Below are positions 1-10,641 of a DNA stretch of 64,000 bases, in pieces. The stretch is taken from NCBI RefSeq assembly GCF_004339595.1, contig NZ_SMFU01000007.1:514658-578657 (forward strand), given 5' to 3'. The first letter of the stretch is position 1, and every line of letters starts with the position of its first letter. The notes beneath the pieces are model-generated. The model did not search any database. It saw only the letters and a program-made list of their open reading frames with translations, and was not told the DNA's origin. Source of the stretch: Marinobacterium mangrovicola (GTDB taxonomy: Bacteria > Pseudomonadota > Gammaproteobacteria > Pseudomonadales > Balneatricaceae). Both the position numbers and the translations under genes were made by a program.

Positions 1-1578
<1,578 letters not shown>

Positions 1579-1654
1579 GGGGGTGAAATAAAGCTTTGAA
1601 GTAAAAAAGCTTACAGGTCTATAGCTGTGCCCCCTTGATGCCCACCTTGTGCGT

Positions 1655-1691
1655 AATGCCAGTCAGTTAAGCCAACTGACTGGCATTTTTT
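1655..1691 (+). terminator. Rho-independent terminator of pobA
   Basis: A perfect 14-bp stem (1655-1668 with 1674-1687) and a 5-nt loop run into a T tract. It sits 77 bases after the pobA stop and closes a single-gene transcript. Confidence 0.9.
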
Positions 1692-1882
1692 CTGATAGCG
1701 TCGACGCCGCGCGCCGTTTTACGGCTCGCGGATAGATCCTCAACCGCCTCACAGCAGTCCCGGGCAGGGCGGAATTCTGTTAGTGGCGGGATCTTTTCTG
1801 GCTGGGTTGAGTCACTAAGGGTATCTGCTTCGCCGGGTGGCGAAGTGATCATTCAGCACCAGGCCGGTATGAGGAGAGCGTA

Positions 1883-2623
1883 ATGAACGCCAGCCAGATT
1901 TTTCAGCAATTGATGCAGCAGTCCAGTGGCAAGTCCGGCGGGTTTGATCCGAAGGGCGTACTGGATAGTGTCTCGCGCCAATTGGGTGGTGCACAGGGCT
2001 CCAGTGGTGGACAGGGCTCGGGCGGGCTAGATATAAAAAGCCTGCTCGGCGGCGGTGCACTGGGGCTGCTGATCGGCTCCAAGCGCGGGCGTAAACTGGG
2101 CGGTTCGGCCCTGAAGTATGGTGCCATCGCCGGGGTAGGCGCTCTGGCGTGGAGGGCCTGGCAGAACGCGCAACAGAGCCAGGCGAGCGCTGCCGGAACT
2201 GCCCCGACAGCCCCGACTGCCGCGGCCCGCGAGGGGCAGCCGATTGAGCAGCTCTCGCATCAGGCACAGGAGCAGCGTAGCCTGGAACTGCTGCAGGCGA
2301 TGATCATGGCGGCCCGAGCGGATGGGCACATCGATGCTCGTGAGACCGAACTGATTACTGAGCAAATGGAACAGTTGGGTGCCGACGCCGAGTTACAGCG
2401 CTGGGTTGAGCAGCAGTTGCAGGCTCCGCTGGATGCAACAGCGCTCGCGGCTAAAGCAGATTCACCTCAGGCCGCACGCGAGATCTACCTGGTCAGTCTG
2501 GCAATCATCGACGAACAGAGCCCGATGGAGCGCGCCTGGCTTGACCAACTGGCCCAGGCATTGGCGCTTGACGCAGACATGCGTTTGGCACTGGAACAGC
2601 AGGCGCAGTCTGCGGCTGGCTGA
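1883..2623 (+). CDS. DUF533 / TerB-like protein, membrane-associated
   Basis: A 246-residue protein of the DUF533 type. The order is: a Gly/Ser-rich N-terminal segment (about 15-50), a glycine-rich hydrophobic stretch (about 50-90) that could pack against or cross the membrane, an Ala/Pro-rich linker (about 95-115), and an all-helical C-terminal domain (about 125-240) resembling TerB tellurite-resistance modules, with acidic residues such as the ARADGHIDARE stretch that could bind metal. A GAGGAG ribosome-binding site precedes the ATG. Function in this family is not established. It is not in an obvious operon; a structured segment follows its stop codon. Confidence 0.8.
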   Translation: MNASQIFQQLMQQSSGKSGGFDPKGVLDSVSRQLGGAQGSSGGQGSGGLDIKSLLGGGALGLLIGSKRGRKLGGSALKYGAIAGVGALAWRAWQNAQQSQASAAGTAPTAPTAAAREGQPIEQLSHQAQEQRSLELLQAMIMAARADGHIDARETELITEQMEQLGADAELQRWVEQQLQAPLDATALAAKADSPQAAREIYLVSLAIIDEQSPMERAWLDQLAQALALDADMRLALEQQAQSAAG

Positions 2624-2651
2624 ACAGGCTTCTTCTGCAAAGGTTGTTCGT

Positions 2652-2758
2652 GTGCTCGGCGACGCCGGCAAACCCAGTAATCTGAAAGACGCTGGCGTCA
2701 CTCTGACAGAGGGGAAATGCAAGGGCGTGGCTGGCCAATGGCAGGGGCTTTGGAGCAC
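2652..2758 (+). other. Candidate structured RNA element after DUF533 gene
   Basis: GTGCTC (2652-2657) can pair with GAGCAC (2753-2758) to close a 107-nt domain. Inside are a 9-bp stem with one G-U pair (2661-2669 with 2691-2699) and a small hairpin CTCT-GAC-AGAG (2701-2711). A GGCAAACC stretch recalls class-I cyclic-di-GMP riboswitches, but the rest of that consensus is missing. It could be a 3' UTR structure, a small RNA or chance pairing. Confidence 0.3.
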
Positions 2759-2906
2759 CGGCTGTGATCACTCGCCCATACGCCGGGACCATGAATAATG
2801 AGTCTGCCCAACTGGCGCGAGGTGGCGCCTCCGTCAATAGTTAGGGTGGTTCGTTTTTCGTAGCGACGACCCCGTCGCAATCATCCTCCTAAGTTTTAAA
2901 TCACCG

Positions 2907-2937
2907 CCATGCCGGGTTTAAGCGGCACGGGGGTTTT
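2907..2937 (+). terminator. Weak terminator-like hairpin
   Basis: CCATGCCG (2907-2914) pairs with CGGCACGG (2923-2930) with one A-C mismatch, followed by GGG and four Ts. It could end transcription from the DUF533 side. Confidence 0.4.
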
Positions 2938-3035
2938 ATGCCCTTTGGGTGCGTGCCTCCTGCTACAAAACTGCAGACAGTTAGGCAGAACGTAGCTAAG
3001 CTGATGATATTACTCATTTGATCAGTGCAGGCATC

Positions 3036-3749
3036 ATGCTCGAAACCATCAAACTCTTTACCGAAAACTGGCTCAACATTGTGGCGTTGGTCTGGTTTCT
3101 GATCTGCTTTCGCGGCTACATGTATTACGCCAAGCGCAAGAGTTACACCACCTCCTGCCTGGCCAGCGTTATGCATATGTATCGCAAGGAGTGGATGATG
3201 CGAATCCTCACCCGCGAGGTGCGCATCTCTGACACCGCGGCCGTGGCCAACCTAGAGCGTACGGTGGCGTTTTTCGCCAGCACCACCATGCTGGTGCTGG
3301 CGGGTTTAATGACACTGCTCAGTTATACCGACCGGGCCATTACGCTGGTGGAGCATCTGCCGATGGTGCATCCCTCCACGCCACTGGAGTGGGAGGTCAA
3401 ACTGCTGGTGTTACTGGGGCTGTTTGTTTATGCCTTCTTTAAGTTCACCTGGAGCCTCAGGCAGTACGGTTTTGTCTCGGTCATGATCGGTTCTTCACCG
3501 TTGCCCAGTGATGGTCTGGATGAAAAACAGCTCCAGGCTCATGCCACGCGCATGGCGCGGATGGGCTCCATGGCGGCGAACAACTTCAACGTCGGACTGC
3601 GTACCTACTATTTCGCATTGGCGGTGCTCTGTTGGTTGATCAACCCCTGGCTGTTCATGCTGGTGTCGGCTGGTGTCGTCTATGTGCTCTACCATCGTGA
3701 GTTCACCTCGCCGACCCTGAAAACGCTGATGATGAGTACCAAGTTGTAA
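3036..3749 (+). CDS. DUF599-family inner-membrane protein
   Basis: A 237-residue membrane protein from the ATG at 3036; an upstream in-frame TTG at 3018 would add six residues but has no ribosome-binding site. Hydrophobic helices are visible at the N-terminus (LNIVALVWFLICF), around residues 80-100, 125-145 and 190-225, so about four or five segments. A conserved-looking FNVGLRTYYFA stretch precedes the last helices. The pattern fits DUF599 proteins, whose function is unknown. The stop lies 15 bases before the htpG promoter, so the two genes are probably not co-transcribed under heat shock. Confidence 0.75.
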   Translation: MLETIKLFTENWLNIVALVWFLICFRGYMYYAKRKSYTTSCLASVMHMYRKEWMMRILTREVRISDTAAVANLERTVAFFASTTMLVLAGLMTLLSYTDRAITLVEHLPMVHPSTPLEWEVKLLVLLGLFVYAFFKFTWSLRQYGFVSVMIGSSPLPSDGLDEKQLQAHATRMARMGSMAANNFNVGLRTYYFALAVLCWLINPWLFMLVSAGVVYVLYHREFTSPTLKTLMMSTKL

Positions 3750-3764
3750 AACCGCATTTTTTCT

Positions 3765-3790
3765 CTTGAAATCCAATAGGCCGTCCCCAT
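3765..3790 (+). promoter_or_regulatory. Sigma-32 heat-shock promoter of htpG
   Basis: CTTGAA (3765-3770), a 14-nt spacer, then CCCCAT (3785-3790). Both boxes match the heat-shock sigma-factor consensus exactly, and the promoter lies 47 bases before the htpG start. Confidence 0.9.
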
Positions 3791-3836
3791 CTCTGCAGAG
3801 GACAATAAATCGCTATGTGGAGTTGGTAGACGACCT

Positions 3837-5753
3837 ATGAGCACAGAAACACAGAAAGAGACCCTTGGCTTTCAGACTGAGGTGAAGCAGCTGCTCCAGC
3901 TGATGATCCACTCACTGTATTCAAACAAGGAAATCTTCCTGCGCGAGCTGATTTCGAACGCTTCCGATGCGGGCGAAAAGCTGCGCTTTGAAGCGCTCTC
4001 GAATGCTGATCTGTACGAGAACGACGGTGACCTGAAAGTCTTCGTTGAGTTTGATGAGGCAGCCAAGACGGTTTCCATCGCCGACAACGGTATCGGCATG
4101 AGCCGTCAGGATGTTATCGATCACCTCGGTACCATCGCGAAGTCCGGCACTGCCAGCTTCCTTTCCAACCTGACTGGTGACCAGGCCAAAGACAGCCAGA
4201 TGATCGGCCAGTTCGGTGTCGGTTTCTATTCCGCCTTTATCGTTGCTGACCAGGTGGATGTCTTTACCCGGCGCGCCGGCCTAGATGCCAGCGAAGGTGT
4301 GCACTGGTCCTCCACCGGTGAAGGTGAGTTCAGCATCGAGCCCGTTGATCTGCCGCAGCGCGGTACCAAGATCGTGCTGAAGCTGAAAGAGGGCGAAGAA
4401 GAGTTCGCCAACGGCTTCCGTCTGCGTACTCTGGTGCGTAAATACTCTGATCACATCGCTATTCCGGTGTTGATGGAGAAGGAAGAAGCTCCGTCTGAAG
4501 ACGAAGAAAGCAAAGACGAGAACAAAGCGCCGGAATTCGAAAGCGTTAACACCGCGACTGCTCTCTGGTCCCGCAGCAAAAGCGAGATCACCGATGAAGA
4601 GTACAAAGAGTTCTACAAGCATGTATCTCATGACTTTGCCGATCCGCTAAGCTGGGCGCACAACCAGGTTGAAGGCAACATGGAATACACCAGCCTTCTT
4701 TACCTGCCGGAGCGCGCACCCTTCGATCTGTGGAACCGTGATGCGCCGAAAGGGCTGAAGCTCTACATCCAGCGCGTATTTATCATGGACCAGGCGGATG
4801 AGTTCCTGCCGCTGTACCTGCGCTTCATCAAGGGTGTGGTGGACTCCAAGAACCTGTCCCTGAACGTCTCCCGCGAGATCCTGCAGAAAGATCCGAACGT
4901 GGACAAACTGCGTTCCGCACTGACCAAGCGCGCGTTGGATATGCTGGCCAAGCTGGCCAAGAACGATGCTGAAAAGTACCAGTCGTTCTGGAAAGAGTTC
5001 GGCCAGGTGCTGAAAGAGGGCCCGGCTGAAGATCAGGCTAACCGCGAGAAGGTTCTCAAGCTGCTGCGCTTTGCCTCAACGCATAACGACAACGCCGAGC
5101 AGACCGTAGGTCTGGACGACTACGTTGCCCGCATGAAGGAAGGCCAGGAGAAGATCTACTACGTGGTGGCCGACTCCTACAACGCCGCCAAGAGCAGCCC
5201 GCACCTGGAGATCTTCCGCAAGAAGGGTATCGAGGTTCTGCTGCTGTCCGAGCGTATCGACGAGTGGATGATGAGCCAGCTGTTCGACTTCGAAGGCAAG
5301 TCTTTCCAGGATGTCAGCAAAGGTGAACTGAATCTGGGTGAGACCGAAACCGAAGAAGAGAAGAAGCAGCAGGAAGAAGTCGCCAAGCAGATGGAAGGCC
5401 TCACCGAGCGCCTGAAGACTGCCTTCGCCGAGCGCGTCAACGAAGTGCGCGTGACTCATCGTCTGACCGAATCTCCGGCCTGCCTGGTGGTTGGTGACTA
5501 TGACATGGGCGCGCAGATGCGCAAGATCATGGAAGCGGCCGGCCAGCCGGTACCGGAAGTGAAACCTACTTTCGAGTACAACCCGGAGCATCCGCTGATC
5601 GCCAAGCTGGATCAGGAGCCGGATGAAGACCGTTTCAAGGATCTGGCGCTGACCTTGTTCGACCAGGCCGACCTGGCCGCCGGTGGTCAGCTGGAAGATC
5701 CGGCTGCCTACATCAGCCGCCTCAACAAGCTGCTGCTTGAATTGAGCGCCTGA
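3837..5753 (+). CDS. htpG: Molecular chaperone HtpG (Hsp90)
   Basis: Cytosolic ATP-dependent Hsp90 chaperone, 638 residues, close to the usual length. The N-terminal GHKL ATPase domain shows the [15 protein letters not shown] and [11 protein letters not shown] motifs. A charged Glu/Asp/Lys-rich linker lies near residues 215-235. The middle domain includes the NVSREILQ segment, and the C-terminal dimerisation region ends in a Leu-rich tail. It is transcribed from a sigma-32 promoter and followed by a strong terminator, so it is a single-gene heat-shock unit. Confidence 0.98.
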   Translation: MSTETQKETLGFQTEVKQLLQLMIHSLYSNKEIFLRELISNASDAGEKLRFEALSNADLYENDGDLKVFVEFDEAAKTVSIADNGIGMSRQDVIDHLGTIAKSGTASFLSNLTGDQAKDSQMIGQFGVGFYSAFIVADQVDVFTRRAGLDASEGVHWSSTGEGEFSIEPVDLPQRGTKIVLKLKEGEEEFANGFRLRTLVRKYSDHIAIPVLMEKEEAPSEDEESKDENKAPEFESVNTATALWSRSKSEITDEEYKEFYKHVSHDFADPLSWAHNQVEGNMEYTSLLYLPERAPFDLWNRDAPKGLKLYIQRVFIMDQADEFLPLYLRFIKGVVDSKNLSLNVSREILQKDPNVDKLRSALTKRALDMLAKLAKNDAEKYQSFWKEFGQVLKEGPAEDQANREKVLKLLRFASTHNDNAEQTVGLDDYVARMKEGQEKIYYVVADSYNAAKSSPHLEIFRKKGIEVLLLSERIDEWMMSQLFDFEGKSFQDVSKGELNLGETETEEEKKQQEEVAKQMEGLTERLKTAFAERVNEVRVTHRLTESPACLVVGDYDMGAQMRKIMEAAGQPVPEVKPTFEYNPEHPLIAKLDQEPDEDRFKDLALTLFDQADLAAGGQLEDPAAYISRLNKLLLELSA

Positions 5754-5782
5754 TAGCGTTACTGCTTAGCTACATCTGAAAG

Positions 5783-5810
5783 CTCCCCGGCAGTCGCCGG
5801 GGAGTTTTTT
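5783..5810 (+). terminator. Rho-independent terminator of htpG
   Basis: A perfect 9-bp GC-rich stem (5783-5791 with 5796-5804), a 4-nt loop and six Ts. Confidence 0.95.
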
Positions 5811-6083
5811 CTAAAAAAACTCATCCTTCCTGCACCTTTCTCTCGTCCCCTCCATCAAGCTCTCTACACCTGCTAACTGCAGGGTCTGTAGTGTATGCTG
5901 CACCGCAACACCTTGTTGTATCTGCGTTTTTTGCACCATGTCTCACAGTCACATGAAAGATAAAGCTCTGGGTTGACCGCCTAGATGGAACATTTTCATC
6001 TAAAAAGAGTCGCATTTGCTTTTTATCGCACCTGCAACAGAGTTAAAATGCCGCGATTACGTTCTGATAGGTAAGGATTTGCA
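5811..6083. other. Intergenic region upstream of mlaA
   Basis: No supported gene. A 64-codon open frame on the minus strand has no ribosome-binding site and no recognisable features. The segment presumably carries the mlaA promoter, but I see no box pair good enough to name. Confidence 0.5.
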
Positions 6084-6791
6084 ATGCTGTTCAAAAGGTT
6101 GCGTCAGGGAGTGCTCTTTTCAGCCATGACATTGGCGGCTGCGGCGCCAGTAAGTGCCGTCGCCAGCGAAAATGACCCTTGGGAGGGTTATAACCGCGCC
6201 ATGTTTTCGTTTAACGAGACGGTTGATAAGTACGCGCTTAAACCGGTGGCCCAAGGCTATCGCTTTGTTATGCCGGATATGGCCGAGAAGGGCGTCAGCA
6301 ACTTTTTTGGCAACCTGGGCGACATCCGTTCCGCGGTTAACAGCGCCTTGCAGGGCAAGGGCGATGATGCTCTGACCAGCGTCGCACGAATCGTATTCAA
6401 TTCTACCTTTGGCCTTGCCGGCCTGATCGACGTGGCTACGCCGATGGGGTTGGAAAAGCAGCGTGAAGGTTTCGGTCAAACCCTGGCCGTATGGGGTGTG
6501 GACTCTGGTCCGTACGTGGTTCTGCCGTTCCTTGGGTCAAGCACCGTACGTGATGGTTTTGGTCTGGTGCCCGACTGGTATCTGACACCGGTCACCTATG
6601 TGGATGACGTGCCCACCCGAAACACGCTGTACGGACTGGCTTTGATCGACGCCCGTGCACAGCTGCTGCAGGCTGAGCAGATCGTCAGCGGCGACAAGTA
6701 TATTTTCGTACGTGATGCGTACCTGCAGCGCCGTGAATATCTCATCCATGATGGCAATATTCCGGTCCAGTACGACGACAACGACTTCTGA
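6084..6791 (+). CDS. mlaA: MlaA/VacJ phospholipid-trafficking protein (no lipobox)
   Basis: MlaA (VacJ) removes misplaced phospholipids from the outer leaflet of the outer membrane and passes them to the Mla pathway. The 235-residue protein has the family core, including NDPWEGYNR after the signal peptide, NFFGNLGDIRSAVN, and PFLGSSTVRDGFG. The N-terminus is a signal peptide (basic start, hydrophobic core, cleavage near VSAVASE), but the mature protein contains no cysteine at all, so it cannot be a classical lipoprotein as in E. coli. An AAGGA ribosome-binding site supports the ATG. The two downstream signalling genes are read in the same direction 74 bases later. Confidence 0.92.
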   Translation: MLFKRLRQGVLFSAMTLAAAAPVSAVASENDPWEGYNRAMFSFNETVDKYALKPVAQGYRFVMPDMAEKGVSNFFGNLGDIRSAVNSALQGKGDDALTSVARIVFNSTFGLAGLIDVATPMGLEKQREGFGQTLAVWGVDSGPYVVLPFLGSSTVRDGFGLVPDWYLTPVTYVDDVPTRNTLYGLALIDARAQLLQAEQIVSGDKYIFVRDAYLQRREYLIHDGNIPVQYDDNDF

Positions 6792-6865
6792 TACTACGGA
6801 GCAGACGCCGGGCTTTATGTCCGGCTTGCTGTATCTGGCTGTCAGTATATTCGAGTGACTGATTA

Positions 6866-8029
6866 ATGGTGCATCGAGAGCAGGCGATCCTGGCTGTATC
6901 CGCCTCGACCGACGTTATTGACCATATCTTCGAGCTATGTGAGCAGTGCCCGGATGTAATCCTGCGTCTGCTTGTGGCCAGAGGTGCCGATGATGTCGAA
7001 AGCGTGCTGGAGCACCACGAAATTTCCCTGGCGATCGTTGATCGCAGTACCTTCAGTGAAATCGAATATATAGACCATCTCGCGGCCCGTATCAGCCCCA
7101 TGTCCACTGTCGTGCTGATTCCGGATGGTACCGCCGAAGAGATGGTGGCCGCGCTTAGAAACGGCGCCGACGATGTGTTTTCACTGGCTGAGCTGCATCA
7201 GCATCCGCAGCTGTTTATCGGCTCGTTGCAGCGTCAGCTGGAACGGATACGCATGATCGAGGAAGCGCGTTTCCTGCGTGAAAGTCTTGAGCGTAGTCTG
7301 GATGAGCTGAAAGAGGATCAGCACGCGGCTCAGCAGCTGCAGCAGAAGCTTCTGCCGCCGCCGAGCCGGGAGTTGAACCAGATCCTGTTTCAGTACGTGT
7401 TGCAGCCGAGCCTGCTGCTGAGCGGCGATTTTGTTGATTCCATTGCGATCAATGAAAACCAGACGATCTTTTACCTTGCTGATGTGTCAGGCCATGGCGC
7501 ATCGTCTGCACTGGTCACGGTTCTGTTGAAAAACATGACCTACAGGCTGATGCGGAACTATAACCGTAATTCCAGCTTTGATATTCAGTCGCCTCTGGCG
7601 ACCCTGCATCGTGTTAACCGTGAGCTGCTGCTCACCGGTCTCGGCAAGCATCTGACGATGTTTATCGGGTTGATCGATGCAAGAGATTCCTCGCTGACCT
7701 ATGCTATCGGTGGGCACCATCCGATGCCGGTGTTGTCTCAAAAGGGCGAGGTTTCTTTCCTGGAAGGGCGGGGAATGCCAATTGGCTTGTTCGAAAAGCC
7801 AATGTTCGATGAAAAACGTATTGAATTGGCGTCAGAGTATTCAATTACCCTGTTTTCTGATGGCATACTTGAAGTTGCAGAGGGTGACTCCTTGGAAGAG
7901 AAAGAGCAAAAGCTTCTTGAGGCCTGTAGCGGCAAACATCTGTCCCCACAGTCTATTTGCGATTCCATTGTCCCGGTCGGTCGGGTTAATCCCGACGACG
8001 TAGCTATTATGACAGTATCCCGAGTATAA
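6866..8029 (+). CDS. Pseudo-receiver / SpoIIE-type PP2C phosphatase regulator
   Basis: A 387-residue cytosolic regulator. Residues about 5-125 have the length and layout of a response-regulator receiver, with Asp59 in IVDRST at the phosphoacceptor position, but the N-terminal acidic pair is absent (AVSAST instead) and the usual switch Lys is not seen, so phosphorylation is doubtful. A helical linker (about 130-165) leads to a SpoIIE/PP2C phosphatase domain with LSGDF and DVSGHG metal-binding motifs. Such proteins dephosphorylate or otherwise control STAS anti-anti-sigma factors, and one is encoded two bases downstream. Layout and neighbours recall the HsbR-HsbA type of partner switch in pseudomonads. 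Confidence 0.85.
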   Translation: MVHREQAILAVSASTDVIDHIFELCEQCPDVILRLLVARGADDVESVLEHHEISLAIVDRSTFSEIEYIDHLAARISPMSTVVLIPDGTAEEMVAALRNGADDVFSLAELHQHPQLFIGSLQRQLERIRMIEEARFLRESLERSLDELKEDQHAAQQLQQKLLPPPSRELNQILFQYVLQPSLLLSGDFVDSIAINENQTIFYLADVSGHGASSALVTVLLKNMTYRLMRNYNRNSSFDIQSPLATLHRVNRELLLTGLGKHLTMFIGLIDARDSSLTYAIGGHHPMPVLSQKGEVSFLEGRGMPIGLFEKPMFDEKRIELASEYSITLFSDGILEVAEGDSLEEKEQKLLEACSGKHLSPQSICDSIVPVGRVNPDDVAIMTVSRV

Positions 8030-8031
8030 GT

Positions 8032-8517
8032 ATGAGCGACGGCTCTATCTATTACGCCTGCCGAAACGGACATTACGTTCTGAAATTCGTTGGCGAGGTG
8101 CGTCTGACGCTCTGCTCGACCATCGATCTGCACCTGGAGCAGGTGCTGGCGCGGCGGGAAATAAGCGATACCCTGATCGATCTGACGGAAACTACGACGA
8201 TCGATAGTACCTCTCTTGGGTTGATCGCCAAGCTGGCGGTTAAAGCAGCCGAGCAGGGCATGCCGCGGCCTACGCTTATCTCCACCAATCCGGATATTAC
8301 GAAGATCCTCTATTCCATGGGGTTTGACCAGGTGTTCCTGTTGCTCGACAGCGTGCCTGCCAGTGGCGTGGATCTGGAGCAGGTGCCGTTTGTGTTGGAG
8401 TCGGAAGAGCAGGTGAGGGCGCGGATTATCGATGCGCACCGGATTTTGATCGATCTGAACGATGCCAATCGTACGGCTTTCAAGGATCTGGTAGCGACGC
8501 TGGAGGGTTGTGGTTAA
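8032..8517 (+). CDS. STAS-domain anti-sigma factor antagonist
   Basis: A 161-residue protein whose first 110 residues form a STAS domain. The DSTSLG stretch carries the serine that partner kinases phosphorylate in SpoIIAA/HsbA-like proteins. A C-terminal helical extension (about 120-161) goes beyond a minimal STAS domain. The start is two bases after the stop of the PP2C gene, so the two are translationally coupled and very likely partners. The anti-sigma factor or kinase they act on is not in the window. A terminator follows. Confidence 0.85.
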   Translation: MSDGSIYYACRNGHYVLKFVGEVRLTLCSTIDLHLEQVLARREISDTLIDLTETTTIDSTSLGLIAKLAVKAAEQGMPRPTLISTNPDITKILYSMGFDQVFLLLDSVPASGVDLEQVPFVLESEEQVRARIIDAHRILIDLNDANRTAFKDLVATLEGCG

Positions 8518-8558
8518 GCGCCGCGCATCCCCGCTATCCTTGATACGCAAGACATGAA

Positions 8559-8580
8559 AAAGGGGCCTGATGGCCCCTTT
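8559..8580. terminator. Bidirectional terminator between STAS gene and dat
   Basis: A 9-bp stem (8559-8567 with 8572-8580), loop TGAT. The minus-strand reading has the better T tract (five Ts), so it serves dat as well as the plus-strand STAS gene. Confidence 0.8.
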
Positions 8581-8680
8581 GTCGTATCTGCTTCCTTGGT
8601 CTGGCGTTCAGGATTCCTGAGGTGGAATCTGGGCGGATGGCTCTGTGAGCATCCGCCTTTCGCATCAGACGTAAACTGAA

Positions 8681-9544
8681 TCAGAAGTCGAATTTACGCT
8701 CGGTGTAGATGCGGAAAGCGTTTTCCCACACCTGGCCGATTTCGCCATTGCCTACCGGCTTGCCGTCCAGCTCAATAACCGGCGCGATCTCTTTGGAAGA
8801 GCTGGTGATCCAGATCTCGTCCGCGTTACGCACTTCGTCCATGGTCACGGTGCGCTCTTCAACCGGGATGGAGCCGTCGGCTTTCAGGCTGTCGATGATG
8901 ATGCGGCGAGTGATGCCCGGCAGGTTCTGGTGGTCCTGGATCGGGGTGATCACCTTGCCATCTTTAACGATGAACGCGTTGCTTGAACTGGCTTCGGTCA
9001 GTTCGTTGTTCTCGTTGTAAAGCAGGATTTCGCCGTGGCCGGAAGCGTGGCCCTGCTGGTAGTGCATGACGTTGCCGAGCAGTGCGGTGGACTTGATGTT
9101 GCAACGCTTCCAACGCAGATCCTGGGTGCTGGATACGGCATAGCCGTGAGCCTTGGTGCGATCAACCGGCTCCGGATCCTTGATCGGGAAGGCGAAGGCA
9201 AAGATGGTCGGCTCAACGTTTTCCGGGTAGGCGTGGTAGCGCTTGGTATCTGCGCCGCGGGAAACGTGGATGTAGACGCCGAGGTTTGCACCCTGGTCGG
9301 CGTTTTTTGCGATCAGGTCGTCAAGCAGCACGCGCCAGTCTTCGATGCTTTTGTTGCACTTGATCTCGATGGCAGCGAGGCCATCAGCCATACGCTGCAT
9401 GTGCGGAGCCAGGCCAACCGGCTTGCCACCGTAGTAGGGGATGACCTCATAGATGCCGTCACCAAACAGGAAGCCGCGATCCAGCGGAGAAATCCGCGCT
9501 TCTTCCAGGGGCAGGAAGCTGCCATTCAGGTAAGCGATGCTCAT
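8681..9544 (-). CDS. dat: D-amino-acid aminotransferase (class IV)
   Basis: PLP-dependent class IV aminotransferase, 287 residues, the length of D-alanine aminotransferase Dat, which exchanges amino groups between D-amino acids and 2-oxoglutarate or pyruvate and makes D-glutamate. It shows RGFLFGDGIYEV near the start, DLRWKRCNIKS with the probable PLP lysine at 151, and ELTEASSSNAF. A branched-chain aminotransferase or 4-amino-4-deoxychorismate lyase is less likely because the DLRWKRC(N/D)IKS stretch is typical of Dat. It lies at the downstream end of a minus-strand block for D-glutamate and 5-oxoproline metabolism, separated from lysR by 185 AT-rich bases that may hold its own promoter. Confidence 0.9.
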   Translation of the reverse strand: MSIAYLNGSFLPLEEARISPLDRGFLFGDGIYEVIPYYGGKPVGLAPHMQRMADGLAAIEIKCNKSIEDWRVLLDDLIAKNADQGANLGVYIHVSRGADTKRYHAYPENVEPTIFAFAFPIKDPEPVDRTKAHGYAVSSTQDLRWKRCNIKSTALLGNVMHYQQGHASGHGEILLYNENNELTEASSSNAFIVKDGKVITPIQDHQNLPGITRRIIIDSLKADGSIPVEERTVTMDEVRNADEIWITSSSKEIAPVIELDGKPVGNGEIGQVWENAFRIYTERKFDF

Positions 9545-9729
9545 CGTTGAAAACCTCTTGTTGCCAGGCGCTGGAGGCCAGCGAATCCCTGTGTGCTAGT
9601 GTTCAGAATGAAGTGATTTTTATGAAAGAGAAAAATCAATGCAATACTGTTTCTGATAAAAAGAAAATTTTGCACGAAACAGAGTTAATCTATCAAAAGC
9701 TCTTATTTTTTTAAGATAAACAGGAAATG

Positions 9730-10617
9730 CTACTGCTGATTGCGGATCATTTTTCGGGCGGTATCGGTGAGAAGCCTTGGCAGTATTCTGTCGTCATCGA
9801 GTCGCCAGGCGCAACAAAAGTTAAGTGATGGCGCCTTAGGGAGGCTCTCCAACGCGATGAGATCGGCGTTTTCGATGGCCGAATGAACCAGGGGTTCCGG
9901 CATAAATGCCACCCCGACACCCTGTTCTACTAACGATAGCAGGCTTGGGACGGAGCTGCATGAATGGATAACCGGTCCCTGCTCGCCGAGGGGGCGAAAC
10001 AACTCGTTCAGATACTGCCAGGGGCGGCTGCGGCGGGTGAAGGAGAGAATCTGGAACTTAGACAGGTCCTGCAGAGTAGAGACCTGTTCCACGCCTTCTA
10101 GCGAAGGATTGGCGACCCAGCACTGCGGATAGCTGCACAGCGGTTCGCTGACAAAGTTGGGTAGAGGGTGTTCATCGGCGACCATCAGCGCGAGATCCAG
10201 CTCGGAGGATTTGAGCTGCTCGATCAGCGAGGAGGTGGTGTCAACGATCAGCTCAAATGCGATCAGTGGGTGTTCGTCGTGCCAGGTAGAGAGGAGCTTG
10301 GCAAGCCAGAGGTGGGCTAGGGTGTCGACGATGCCGACGCGAATGGTGCCGCGCTCCAGGCTGTCATCGGCCAGTTGTGCCCGCATCTCGCGATTTATCG
10401 ACAGTAGTTTTTCTGCGTAGGGTATTAGCTGGGTGCCGCGGCTGGTCAGGTGTGTGCCGCGTTTGTCGCGGATAAACAGCTGCACGTTCAGCTCCTCTTC
10501 CAGCGCCGCGATGCGCGCTGAAATGGCCGGCTGGGAAGCGTGCAGCTGGGCTGCGGCGGCATGAAAGCTGCCGAGGCGCGCCACGGTCAGAAAGGTGTTC
10601 AGGTTTCTTATCCGCAA
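9730..10617 (-). CDS. LysR-family transcriptional regulator
   Basis: A 295-residue LysR-type regulator with an N-terminal winged helix-turn-helix (about 1-60, including GSFHAAAAQLHASQPAIS) and a C-terminal effector-binding domain (about 90-290). It is encoded 24 bases after the DUF4392 gene on the same strand, so it may be the last gene of the 5-oxoproline operon and control it. A good LysR-type dyad is present upstream of the first gene of that operon. The inducer is unknown; 5-oxoproline or D-glutamate would be natural candidates. Confidence 0.9.
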   Translation of the reverse strand: MRIRNLNTFLTVARLGSFHAAAAQLHASQPAISARIAALEEELNVQLFIRDKRGTHLTSRGTQLIPYAEKLLSINREMRAQLADDSLERGTIRVGIVDTLAHLWLAKLLSTWHDEHPLIAFELIVDTTSSLIEQLKSSELDLALMVADEHPLPNFVSEPLCSYPQCWVANPSLEGVEQVSTLQDLSKFQILSFTRRSRPWQYLNELFRPLGEQGPVIHSCSSVPSLLSLVEQGVGVAFMPEPLVHSAIENADLIALESLPKAPSLNFCCAWRLDDDRILPRLLTDTARKMIRNQQ

Positions 10618-10641
10618 CGCGTTTTACTCCTCGGGCTGGTT

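Larger units (their letters stand above)
2624..3035. other. 412-bp intergenic region with several hairpins
   Basis: No gene is supported. The region holds a candidate folded element at 2652-2758 (listed separately), a perfect hairpin GCGACG-ACCC-CGTCGC at 2863-2878, and a weak terminator-like hairpin at 2907-2937. Short open frames here, including one that would extend the DUF533 region in another frame, lack start signals and family features. Confidence 0.5.

Noticed and set aside
2661..2711. Class-I c-di-GMP riboswitch because of GGCAAACC and GAAAG
   Set aside because: The second conserved block and the tetraloop-receptor arrangement are missing; kept only as an unassigned fold.
5821..6015. 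64-codon minus-strand frame before mlaA
   Set aside because: No start signal and no plausible domain; the segment is best read as promoter DNA.
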